In this document: positions 1 through 6,796 of the stretch, piece after piece
How the letters are laid out: every line of letters starts with the position of its first letter
How positions within the stretch are numbered: position 1 is the first letter of the stretch
Source: JAPKZH01 sp964537875
Lineage (GTDB): Bacteria; Acidobacteriota; Aminicenantia; Aminicenantales; UBA4085
Length of the DNA stretch: 37,825 nucleotides
Reading direction: 5' to 3'
Assembly: GCA_964537875.1 (NCBI GenBank)
Contig: CAZIDN010000035.1
Span: 1-37,825, forward strand
Program-made: the position numbers and the translations under genes
Notes under the pieces: model-generated
The model's database searches: none
What the model saw: only the letters and a program-made list of their open reading frames with translations
What the model was told of the DNA's origin: nothing

Positions 1-100
1 GCAGAGAGCGAAGCGATCGTTGGAGGGAAACCCGGAATAAGGGTTTCCCTCCAAGTGTATCCGATAGGACCCGTCGGGCGTTTCAATCGGCAATTTTGGA
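1..100 (+). repeat. right half of a dispersed palindromic element
   Basis: This 100-nt block matches positions 6618-6717 with no indels and 7 mismatches by eye. It holds a perfect 14-bp hairpin with a 7-nt loop (20-54), then the conserved GATAGGACCCG segment, and ends in ATCGGCAATTTTGG (86-99). That terminus is the exact reverse complement of the left terminus of the complete element at 6383-6396. The left half presumably lies upstream of the window. The block ends about 100 nt before the next start codon, as the second copy ends about 80 nt before sppA. The remaining 101-202 holds only a weak promoter-like TTGGGG/TAATAT pair (133-138, 157-162) and the ribosome site of the next gene. Confidence 0.85.
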
Positions 101-202
101 CTTGAAGGCTTTTGGAAAAATCGACCGGAGATTTGGGGAGAAACGCCGTTCTATGGTAATATCCGGACTCTTGAAAACCGTCGCGATTCAAGGAGCCAGG
201 GA

Positions 203-1567
203 ATGAACGACAAGACGACCCCCGGACAAAAATTTCCGGCCACCTTCTGGACGGCCAACACGATCGAGCTGTTCGAGCGGGCCGCCTATTACTCGATGGC
301 TTCGTTCATGGTCATTTACCTCAAAGAGACCCTCGGCATGCGCCCGACGACCGCCACGCTCCTCAACGGTTCCATCCTTTGGGGACTCATCTATTTTCTA
401 CCCATTCTTTCCGGAACGCTGGCCGACAAATTCGGCTACAAGCGGTCGCTGACTCTGGCCTTCTTCATGATCTCGCTCGGCTATTTCGTCATGGGCAACA
501 TCCAGAGGTTCTGGCCCGGCCTCATCGGACAGAAGGCCGCCCAAGCAATCGACTACACCTTCCCAGCCATCCTGGGCATCGTCCTCATCGGCATCGGCGG
601 GTCGATCGTCAAGCCCTGCATCGCCGGCACCGTCCAAAAAACCGCCGGGACGCGGGCGACGGTGGGCTTCGGCATTTTTTATATGATCATCAATATCGGC
701 TCGATCACCGGTCGTGGCGTTTCTTACTTCATCCGGACCAATCTGGGCATACCGGCCATCTTCACCTACGCTTCTTCGATCTTTGCCTTGATCGGCCTGG
801 CCGTCGTCCTCTTCATTTATAAAGAGCCGGAATACGTGAGCGACGGAGTCAAGGACGGACAGAAAGTCCAGAAAAAGACTCTTGGCCAGGCTATTCTGGG
901 AATCTTCATCGTCCTGCAAAACATCCGGTTCGTCTTTTTCCTGATCGTCATCGCCATGTTCTGGTTCCTGTATGTCCAGCTCTACAACCTGGTGCCCCTC
1001 TTTTTGCGCTACATAGATCCAAACGCACCCGTCGAGCTTTACCAGCTGGCCAACCCGGTCATGATCGTCTGCTTCCAGATGCTCATCACCAAGATGGTCA
1101 AAAAATGGACGCCGGTCAAGTCCATCATCCTGGGCGCAGCCGTCATGACGGTCGGCATGCTGCTGAATGTGCTGCCCCCTCTTCTCATGGCCGACCCGGC
1201 CCACAAAGTCAGCCTTCTCGGCCTGGCCGTCCCTGCCGCAGGACTGTTCTTGATCGTTTCCATCGCCTCGATGGCCACGGGCGAGATGATGGCCTCGCCT
1301 CGCATCTACGAATATCTGGGCGCCATTGCGCCTAAAGGCGAAGAGGGTCTGTATCTCGGCTATGCCAATTTACCCCTTGCTCTGGCCAGCATTATCGGCG
1401 GCCCGATCGGAGGCTCGATGTTCGAAAAGTACATCGCCACGCCGCAGAAGAACGGCCTGCCCGTCAATACGGTCCCCATGTGGCTCATCATCACTGGGAT
1501 TGGGTTGGCGTCCATGATCGGCCTGGCGATCTACGACCGGCTCATGGGCAGGGCGTCGAAGAAATAA
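203..1567 (+). CDS. POT/PTR-family proton-coupled peptide transporter (MFS)
   Basis: This is a 454-residue polytopic inner-membrane protein of the major facilitator superfamily. Near the N-terminus it has ELFERAAYY, which matches the ExxERxxYY proton-coupling motif of POT transporters. It is followed by the MFS motif-A-like loop GTLADKFGYKRS (about residues 71-82). The segment FYMIINIGSITG resembles the PTR2 signature. Length and about 12 hydrophobic segments fit the family, which imports di- and tripeptides with protons; the substrate here is inferred. AAGGAG lies 7 nt before the ATG. The next gene starts 47 nt downstream on the same strand, so the two may be co-transcribed. The subfamily is less certain than the fold, since several POT-like clades carry other substrates. 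Confidence 0.85.
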   Translation: MNDKTTPGQKFPATFWTANTIELFERAAYYSMASFMVIYLKETLGMRPTTATLLNGSILWGLIYFLPILSGTLADKFGYKRSLTLAFFMISLGYFVMGNIQRFWPGLIGQKAAQAIDYTFPAILGIVLIGIGGSIVKPCIAGTVQKTAGTRATVGFGIFYMIINIGSITGRGVSYFIRTNLGIPAIFTYASSIFALIGLAVVLFIYKEPEYVSDGVKDGQKVQKKTLGQAILGIFIVLQNIRFVFFLIVIAMFWFLYVQLYNLVPLFLRYIDPNAPVELYQLANPVMIVCFQMLITKMVKKWTPVKSIILGAAVMTVGMLLNVLPPLLMADPAHKVSLLGLAVPAAGLFLIVSIASMATGEMMASPRIYEYLGAIAPKGEEGLYLGYANLPLALASIIGGPIGGSMFEKYIATPQKNGLPVNTVPMWLIITGIGLASMIGLAIYDRLMGRASKK

Positions 1568-1614
1568 GGGCCGGATTTCACAAGTCCGTCGGGCGGCGTC
1601 CGGAAAAGAAGATC

Positions 1615-2523
1615 ATGAGGATTTTTATCACGGGTGGAACGGGATTCATCGGAAGGAATCTTGCCCGGCGGTTGGCGGAGAAGGGGCAAACTATTCTCGT
1701 TCTGACGCGGTCAAAAAAAGGGCCGGAAAAGCCGGACGCCCTTATCACGTATATCCAGGGAGAATCCATAAAGCCCGGCCCCTGGCAGGACAACATCAAG
1801 GATTGCGACATTATTATAAACCTCGCCGGAGCCACCATCTTCAGCAAGTGGAACAAAAAGCAGAAAAAGCTCATTCTCGAGAGCCGGCTCAAGACGACTC
1901 AGGACATCGTCCAGGCCCTCCGAACTAGCGCGGGAAAAAAAGTGTTCCTTCTTAGCGCCTCGGCGATCGGCTATTACGGCTTCCATGAAGATGAAGAACT
2001 TGATGAGAGCGCCGGCCCGGGCGACGATTTCCTGGCCTCTGTCACGCAGGCTTGGGAGACCGAAGCCCTGAAAGCCCGTGAGAAAGGGGCCCGGGTTGTC
2101 ATCACCCGCTTCGGCATCGTGCTCGGAGAGAAGGGCGGAGCTTTGAGCATGATGGCTCCTTTCTTTAAGCTTTTCATCGGGGGCCCGCTGGGAAAAGGCC
2201 GGCAGTGGTTTTCCTGGATTCACATCCGGGACCTAGTCGAAATCGTTGTCTTTCTGATCGAACATCCGGATATTTCCGGCCCCGTCAACGCCTGTTCCCC
2301 CCATCCCCTCAAGAACGAAGACCTGGCCAAAGCGCTGGGAAAAGCGCTCCGCCGCCCGTCGTTTCTGCACGCTCCGGCCTTCATGGTGAGACTACTCTTG
2401 GGGGAATTCGGGAATGTCGTCCTCAAAGGTCAGCGAGTCCTCCCCCGTCGCCTGCTCCAGTTCGGATTCGTCTTCCAATTTCCCGAAATCCAAGGCGCGC
2501 TTAAAGACATATTCGGAAAATAG
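1615..2523 (+). CDS. TIGR01777-family NAD(P)-dependent epimerase/dehydratase
   Basis: This is a 302-residue cytoplasmic extended short-chain dehydrogenase. The N-terminus MRIFITGGTGFIGRNLARRL carries the GxxGxxG dinucleotide-binding loop. SASAIGYYG holds the family's YYG active-site region, and the C-terminal DUF1731-like part includes the expected LLGE...VLKGQRVLP pattern. The frame stays open upstream to 1480, but the ATG at 1615 is chosen because the Rossmann glycine loop then lies at residues 7-13, as in the family. Homologues are called SDR39U1 or YfcH/SulA-like; the physiological substrate is unknown. It is followed by a hairpin that terminates the opposing operon. Confidence 0.88.
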   Translation: MRIFITGGTGFIGRNLARRLAEKGQTILVLTRSKKGPEKPDALITYIQGESIKPGPWQDNIKDCDIIINLAGATIFSKWNKKQKKLILESRLKTTQDIVQALRTSAGKKVFLLSASAIGYYGFHEDEELDESAGPGDDFLASVTQAWETEALKAREKGARVVITRFGIVLGEKGGALSMMAPFFKLFIGGPLGKGRQWFSWIHIRDLVEIVVFLIEHPDISGPVNACSPHPLKNEDLAKALGKALRRPSFLHAPAFMVRLLLGEFGNVVLKGQRVLPRRLLQFGFVFQFPEIQGALKDIFGK

Positions 2524-2537
2524 CCCTCCTCTGCGGC

Positions 2538-2590
2538 AAAAAAATCCCCCTCCCTCCTCCTTATTTTATAAGAAGGAAAAGAGGGGGATT
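2538..2590 (-). terminator. intrinsic terminator of the ECF operon (possibly bidirectional)
   Basis: Perfect 10-bp arms (2543-2552 and 2581-2590, AATCCCCCTC / GAGGGGGATT) enclose an A/T-rich loop with further pairing. Read on the minus strand, the hairpin is followed at once by a T7 run (2538-2544). It lies between the convergent epimerase and the minus-strand operon, so it should end the latter and may also serve the former. Confidence 0.85.
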
Positions 2591-2619
2591 AACCTGTCGC
2601 TCTTCTTCAGACGCTCGCC

Positions 2620-3006
2620 TTACTCGAGCCAGACCTTGACGATCTCGTTCTCTTCGTAGACCTCGATGAGGGCCATCGGGCCGAGCTTCTTCAATTCCGC
2701 GAAAAGCTCGCCGATGTCGATGTCCAGGTCCTGGCGGTTCATGCGGACATGCTTGTTTTCGGCGTACTTCACGAACACCTCGACCAGGGAGATCGGAAGC
2801 GTGATCCGGACCTTGTCCTTGTTCGTCTTGGCGTCGGTGACCAGAACTTTGAACCACTTCACGTCCTTGCCGGACTCGTAGACAGGGTTCTCCTTGACCG
2901 CCTTTTTCACCGCCTGGAAATCATTCTGAATTCCGGCCGCGGCCAAGCTTCCCGCCAATCCCGTCAACATAACGACAGCTAAAAACGATACGATCAGTTT
3001 TTTCAA
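2620..3006 (-). CDS. small secreted protein with SHOCT-associated-like C-terminal domain
   Basis: This 128-residue protein has a typical Sec signal peptide (MKKLIVSFLAVVMLTGLAGS, cleavage probably after ALAAA-like residues 20-24). The mature part is almost entirely one small domain: a hydrophobic strand, IxLPISLVEVF, DLDIDIGELFAELKKLG, then ALIEVYEENEIVKVWLE at the very C-terminus. The same pattern closes the next upstream gene (3025-3867) and the lipoprotein at 5289-5717. From memory it resembles the domain that follows SHOCT-like helices in cytoplasmic DUF2089/YvlB-type proteins. It is the last gene of the ECF sigma operon, 18 nt after its neighbour, and is followed by a terminator. No enzymatic residues are evident; a ligand-binding or sensing role is inference. 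Confidence 0.8.
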   Translation of the reverse strand: MKKLIVSFLAVVMLTGLAGSLAAAGIQNDFQAVKKAVKENPVYESGKDVKWFKVLVTDAKTNKDKVRITLPISLVEVFVKYAENKHVRMNRQDLDIDIGELFAELKKLGPMALIEVYEENEIVKVWLE

Positions 3007-3024
3007 GATAGTCCTCCTTGAATT

Positions 3025-3867
3025 TTATTCAATCCAAATTTTGATGATCTTGCCTTCTTTGGCAACATTGATTTCGATGATGGTCCCCTTGGCCGACTGG
3101 AGTTCCCTCAGGATCCGGTCGATATCATATCCTTCGGCGCGCATATTCTGGCGTTCTCTTTCGGGAACGGCGGACAGGAACAGGTCGGCCAAGGCCCAGG
3201 GGATGCTGATGGTCACTTCAAGCTTTTTATTCCGATTGTCGTAGACTTGGAACCTGAGCATCCGGGCTTTATTTTCCGTTCGCTCTTCCAGTCCGGAAAG
3301 CGCTTCCGGAGAGACCCTAAGCAGGGCGATCCTGGCCCGGTCTGTTAGTTCAGGGTCGCGCTCCTCCCGGATGATCGTTTTCAGGATCGGGATGCCTCTA
3401 GACGCTACGTCTTTTTCCTTGACAAAGCTCAGCTTGATGGCGGCGTAATACCGGACGACTTTGCTCGGACTTTCCAACCTCTCTTCGATTTCCCTCAGAT
3501 AGCTCTTGTCCCCTTTTTCGTAGAACCTGAAGGCGATCTCGATAACGGAGCCTTCGGCATCTTCCGCCAAATTCTTGTTCTTGTCCTTCAGCCTGAGATA
3601 ATTCTTGTACGCCGCCAGGGCTTCTCTGTCCTTCTCCCGCTCTTCCAAGCATTTGGCCTTATAGTAAAGGGCTTGTGGGAAGAACGCGCTCTGCGGGTAT
3701 TTCGCCAGAAACTCCTCCAGCTTGGCCTGGGCCGGCTCCCACTGCTCATCGAAAATCAACAGCTTGGCTTCCTGGAAGAGCTTTTCGTCCGCCGCCTGCT
3801 GGGCCCAGGCGCCGAGGCAGGCGGCGAGGAGAATCGCGATTCCCACATATATTCGTATGTTTTTCAT
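3025..3867 (-). CDS. secreted TPR/HEAT-like protein with shared C-terminal domain
   Basis: This 280-residue protein starts with a signal peptide (MKNIRIYVGIAILLAACLGAWA). Residues about 22-100 form TPR-like helices of the YbgF/outer-membrane-lipoprotein type (EWEPAQAKLEEFLAKYPQS, then YKAKCLEEREKDREALAAYK). A HEAT-like stretch with VVRYYAAIKLSFV follows. The last 70 residues are the domain shared with the neighbouring small protein and lipoprotein (VTISIPWALADLF ... YDIDRILREL ... IIKIWIE). A GTG at 3879 is possible, but the ATG at 3867 has GAGG 6 nt upstream and leaves a clean signal peptide. It begins 1 nt after the anti-sigma stop, so translation is probably coupled. The function is unknown; the context suggests a periplasmic partner of the sigma/anti-sigma pair. 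Confidence 0.8.
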   Translation of the reverse strand: MKNIRIYVGIAILLAACLGAWAQQAADEKLFQEAKLLIFDEQWEPAQAKLEEFLAKYPQSAFFPQALYYKAKCLEEREKDREALAAYKNYLRLKDKNKNLAEDAEGSVIEIAFRFYEKGDKSYLREIEERLESPSKVVRYYAAIKLSFVKEKDVASRGIPILKTIIREERDPELTDRARIALLRVSPEALSGLEERTENKARMLRFQVYDNRNKKLEVTISIPWALADLFLSAVPERERQNMRAEGYDIDRILRELQSAKGTIIEINVAKEGKIIKIWIE

Positions 3868-3868
3868 C

Positions 3869-4672
3869 TCAGACCTCACTTTCCTCGATCTCCTTTTTCA
3901 GGAGTTTGATCTTCAAGAGGAGCTGTTTCTGCTCGACAAGGTTCTGGATTTTCTCGATCTCATCGACCGTGAGTTCTTCGCTGATCTGGGAAAGCTCCAG
4001 GAAGAGGCGCTCGATCTGGTTGCAGATTTCCTTGGCCTTGGCCATCTGGAAGCGGTCGAGCTGCTGGTTGATATAGCGTTTTTTAGAGAGCAGGTCTTTA
4101 GCCTTCTGGGCCGGCTGATCTTTCTCGAGGAGCTGGGCTTTCCCCGGGGAAGACTGGATAAAATCGAGGATCAGATACTGGCTCCTCTCCAGATAATCCA
4201 GGGTCTCGCGCTTGGCCATCTGGAACTCCACCCGGTCGATGAACTCGTTGGACGCGTAATATTTCGCGCCTGGCGGAGGGCGCAGCGCTCCGGGCTTGAG
4301 AAAGGCCAGGGTCAGAATGACGCCGAGGACGAGGCCGGCCGCGACGCCGGCATAGACCGGTCTCCAGCGCGGCTGGAAGACGGCTTTCCAGAAAGTCCGG
4401 GCCTTGGTTTCCGGCCGGGCAGCTTTCTCTTTCTCGAACACGGCCTGAGTGATCCGGCTGGGCAGGGCATCCCAATCGATGGTGGCCATGACTTTCCGGA
4501 TATCGTCATGCAGCGAGTCGGCGCCATCGAGGATTTTTTTAATATTCTCGAATTCGTTTTTGCATTTTGGACACATGGCCAGATGCTCCTTGACGCTCAA
4601 TGCGGAGTCCCCAGAGAGATCTCCGCTCAGATAGGCCGCCAGGTCGTTTTGAATGTTTCGGCAGTCGCTCAT
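3869..4672 (-). CDS. zinc-finger transmembrane anti-sigma factor
   Basis: This is a 267-residue membrane protein. The N-terminal cytoplasmic domain has the ZAS-type metal site: Cys4, His30, Cys34 and Cys37 (HLAMCPKC). A single membrane helix spans about residues 106-125. The periplasmic part is long, charged and helical, ending in a probable coiled coil (EIEKIQNLVEQKQLLLKIKL). Such proteins hold their ECF sigma factor at the membrane until an envelope signal releases it. The ATG overlaps the sigma stop codon by 4 nt (ATGA), the usual arrangement for a stoichiometric sigma/anti-sigma pair. The large coiled-coil sensor domain is longer than in minimal family members. Confidence 0.9.
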   Translation of the reverse strand: MSDCRNIQNDLAAYLSGDLSGDSALSVKEHLAMCPKCKNEFENIKKILDGADSLHDDIRKVMATIDWDALPSRITQAVFEKEKAARPETKARTFWKAVFQPRWRPVYAGVAAGLVLGVILTLAFLKPGALRPPPGAKYYASNEFIDRVEFQMAKRETLDYLERSQYLILDFIQSSPGKAQLLEKDQPAQKAKDLLSKKRYINQQLDRFQMAKAKEICNQIERLFLELSQISEELTVDEIEKIQNLVEQKQLLLKIKLLKKEIEESEV

Positions 4673-5250
4673 CCTTCGCACCCCAAATACGGGCCTATCA
4701 GCGCCCGCAAATTTTGAATGGCCTTAAAATGGAGGGATTTCACCGTCCCCAAAGAGATATTGAGGACCTCGGCGATTTCCTCGTTCTTCATTTGATTATA
4801 ATGGCGCATGATGAAAATGGTCCGCTGCCGCTCGGCCAGCTTGTCCACGCACCGGGTCAGGATCTCCTTGAAGTCCGAGGCGGAATGGGCTTCCTCCGCC
4901 CGGGCGTCCGCGATGTTCAATTCCTCGACGGTTTTCCCGCTTTCGAGCTCCCGGCGCTTGCCGTAGTTCTTGCGATAATAATCGATACACAGGTTCTTGG
5001 CGATCTGGAGCATCCAGCCTTCAAAATTCCCGCCCTTTTCGAACGTGTTGATTTTCTGGTAGAGCCTCAAAAACGTCTCCTGGACGAGGTCGAGGGCGTC
5101 CTCTTTGTTCCGGAAAAAGGAATAGGTCAGGACGAACACCTTTTTCTGGTACATCCTGGTCAGGGTCATGAACGCCTCCCGGTCTCCCTGCTTGATCTTC
5201 TGAACAAGACTCCAGGTGTCATCATGAAGATGTCCCTTTATCCTTTCCAT
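4669..5250 (-). CDS. ECF (sigma-70 family) RNA polymerase sigma factor
   Basis: This 193-residue protein has the two ECF regions. Region 2 runs over about residues 20-95 (AFMTLTRMYQKKVFVLTYSF, DALDLVQETFLRLYQ, WMLQIAKNLCIDYYRK). Region 4 covers about 130-185 (LAERQRTIFIMRHY, then the helix-turn-helix NEEIAEVLNISLGTVKSLHFKA). It recruits RNA polymerase to a small regulon, normally including its own operon. It lies 38 nt after the lipoprotein gene and overlaps the anti-sigma gene by 4 nt. A candidate ECF promoter sits at the head of the operon (5753-5782). Confidence 0.95.
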   Translation of the reverse strand: MERIKGHLHDDTWSLVQKIKQGDREAFMTLTRMYQKKVFVLTYSFFRNKEDALDLVQETFLRLYQKINTFEKGGNFEGWMLQIAKNLCIDYYRKNYGKRRELESGKTVEELNIADARAEEAHSASDFKEILTRCVDKLAERQRTIFIMRHYNQMKNEEIAEVLNISLGTVKSLHFKAIQNLRALIGPYLGCEG

Positions 5251-5288
5251 GACGTCTTTATGGCATCATTATTGCGAAGAGTTACTGC

Positions 5289-5717
5289 CTACTCCAGCCA
5301 GATCAGGATCCTATCCCGCCCCTCGTCGATCGAGACCAGCAGGCCCGGCCCCAGCCGGCCCAGGTCCTTGATGGCCCGCCACTCGAGTTCATATCTATCT
5401 TCCCATTCGTTGGAATGGCGGTCGTGCTCGGCCGCCTTCATCCCCACTTTTATGCCGAAGTTGACCAGCCAGATGGGGACGAACACTTTGACGATCTGGT
5501 CCTCTGAATCCTCGTGGATCAGCAGGACGAGCTCGTGAGCCCTCCCCTTCCTGTTGGGATGGTCCCTCTCGAGCCGGTCGATCTGCCTGTAGGCCTTGTC
5601 AAAATAGGCCTCCGGGTCCCTGGCATGGCCGATCACCTGGACTTTGAAACAGGCGCATAAAAAAAGGGGCAGAACGGCCAAGCAGGCGATCTTGAAGGGT
5701 TTGCTTTTCGACCTCAT
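5289..5717 (-). CDS. putative lipoprotein with shared C-terminal domain, first gene of ECF operon
   Basis: This 142-residue protein begins with a positively charged, hydrophobic N-terminus ending in LFLCAC, a slightly atypical lipobox (L-C-A-Cys23). The C-terminal half carries the operon's recurring domain (IVKVFVPIWLVNFGIKVG ... AIKDLGRLGPGLLVSID ... ILIWLE). Here it has an inserted charged stretch (HDRHSNEWEDRYEL). The frame is open to 5804, but the ATG at 5717 has GAGG 6 nt upstream and gives an immediate signal sequence. It probably heads the operon and is anchored in an envelope membrane. The function is unknown; co-transcription with sigma and anti-sigma suggests a sensor or target of the response. 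Confidence 0.75.
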   Translation of the reverse strand: MRSKSKPFKIACLAVLPLFLCACFKVQVIGHARDPEAYFDKAYRQIDRLERDHPNRKGRAHELVLLIHEDSEDQIVKVFVPIWLVNFGIKVGMKAAEHDRHSNEWEDRYELEWRAIKDLGRLGPGLLVSIDEGRDRILIWLE

Positions 5718-5752
5718 GGGCAACCTCTTTCCATTGTCTTCACACAAGTAGC

Positions 5753-5782
5753 TACGAAAATTTCGTAAAAAAGGTTTACTCC
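5753..5782 (-). promoter_or_regulatory. candidate ECF-type promoter and 15-nt palindrome
   Basis: On the minus strand TAAAC is followed after 17 nt by CGTA. This is close to the TGAAAC-N16/17-CGTA pattern known for sigma-W-like ECF factors. CGTA lies 35 nt before the ATG of the operon's first gene. A perfect palindrome, TACGAAAATTTCGTA (5753-5767), overlaps the -10 part. The assignment to the sigma factor encoded downstream is inference. Confidence 0.45.
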
Positions 5783-5795
5783 GATAAGCTTTTTT

Positions 5796-5842
5796 GGGGG
5801 TCAATTCTTGGGGTCAAAGCCGCGCATTTAACATATGACCCC
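5796..5842. repeat. GGGGTCA / TGACCCC inverted repeat element
   Basis: GGGGTCAAAG at 5810-5819 faces ATATGACCCC at 5833-5842, with an additional GGGGTCAATT copy at 5797-5806. The same termini bound the longer inverted repeat at 27729-27800. This looks like a REP/MITE-type remnant in the gap between the ECF operon and the RRM gene. The rest of 5843-5920 shows only a C-rich/G-rich AATCC...GGATT pairing. Confidence 0.5.
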
Positions 5843-5920
5843 GATTGCAGAAAACTCCCTTGTCGGCAATCCTCTCCTGAAAAGGGGGATTTGGGGGAAA
5901 TTCTTTATGAAAAAGTCTAT

Positions 5921-6208
5921 TTAAAACTTACGGAAATCTCTTCTTTCTCCTCCCTCTCTCCGCTCTCTCGGTCTCTCGGTCCGGGGCCGGGCTTCATTCA
6001 CGATCACCTTCCGGCCTTCGAGATCGGTCCCATTCAGCCCGTTCCTGGCCTCTTGCGCAGATTCGGGAGTCGCCATCTCAACAAAGCCAAAACCTCTTCC
6101 CTGAAGGATGTTCACAGAGGTAACCTCGCCGTACTGACCAAAAACTTCCTTGAGCTTCTCTTCGGTCGTCTTGTAATTGAGGTTACCGACATAAAGTTTG
6201 GTAGACAT
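5921..6208 (-). CDS. RRM-domain RNA-binding protein
   Basis: This 95-residue protein is a single RNA recognition motif plus a basic tail. RNP2 is LYVGNL (residues 5-10) and RNP1 is GRGFGFVEM (about 38-46), with the aromatic residues that stack on RNA bases. The tail after residue 70 is rich in Arg and Glu (RPRTERPRERREGGERRD). Small bacterial RRM proteins of this type are often cold- or stress-linked RNA chaperones; that role is inferred here. A strong AAGGAGG lies before the ATG, separated by a T run. It is a single-gene unit between two repeat-rich intergenic regions. Confidence 0.93.
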   Translation of the reverse strand: MSTKLYVGNLNYKTTEEKLKEVFGQYGEVTSVNILQGRGFGFVEMATPESAQEARNGLNGTDLEGRKVIVNEARPRTERPRERREGGERRDFRKF

Positions 6209-6382
6209 AAAAAAAACCTCCTTGACCTCTCATCACCGTCAGTCCTCCCTGTCTAAGAGAATCGAGTCCGTCCGATAACAAGAGCTGTCCCAATTTTTCC
6301 ATATTCGAAAAGGAAAATCAAGTCGAAAATTTGGAAATTGAGGCGCCTCCAATGCGCGGCCAGGGCGACACATTATTCCCCC

Positions 6383-6716
6383 CCAAAATTGCCGATGGGG
6401 CTGCTCATTTGCAAAAAGCTCAGAGCGGTCCGTTAAATTTAAAGAAAGCGCCGATACCCGACGGGTGGCGTGGTTCGGGGGCCCCCCGGACACTCTTGGA
6501 GGAGGACCCTTTCATAGGGTCCCCCTCCAACGGGCGGCGGGAATACCCGCCCGCCCTGCCACCCCTCCAAGGAGCATCCTCCCATGAATTCATCGCCAAA
6601 TGCTCCTTGGAAAGGAGGCAGAGAGCGAAGCGATCGTTGGAGGGAAACCCGGAATAAGGGTTTTCCTCCAAGAGTATCCGACAGGACCCGGCGGGAGTTT
6701 CTATCGGTAATTTTGG
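6383..6716. repeat. nested palindromic element, complete copy
   Basis: This element fills most of the 588-nt gap between the RRM gene and sppA. Outer termini CCAAAATTGCCGAT (6383-6396) and 6703-6716 pair at 13 of 14. Next comes CCCGACGGGT (6457-6466) with ACCCGGCGGG (6686-6695), then the unpaired GGCG (6467-6470) and GACAGG (6680-6685). A 17-nt arm follows (6487-6503 with 6664-6680, 16 of 17 pairing). Each arm contains its own hairpin (6496-6530 and 6637-6671). The centre is another hairpin (6566-6577 with 6600-6611) around the palindrome ATGAATTCAT. No credible gene lies inside. The flanks 6209-6382 and 6717-6796 show nothing firm beyond ribosome sites. Confidence 0.85.
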
Positions 6717-6796
6717 ATCCCCTCGTTTCCTTGCGGCCCTTTTTCTGTTATATTTTGATAAGAAATCCGACTCAGAGTTCTGTCAAGGAGTACCTC

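Noticed and set aside
6331..6671. Short open frames on both strands inside the palindromic element
   Set aside because: They are produced by the inverted repeat itself; the two strands encode similar low-complexity peptides and no start has proper signals.
6584..6796. N-terminal extension of SppA by 71 residues
   Set aside because: It translates the repeat element; the ATG at 6797 has a good ribosome site and begins the membrane anchor.
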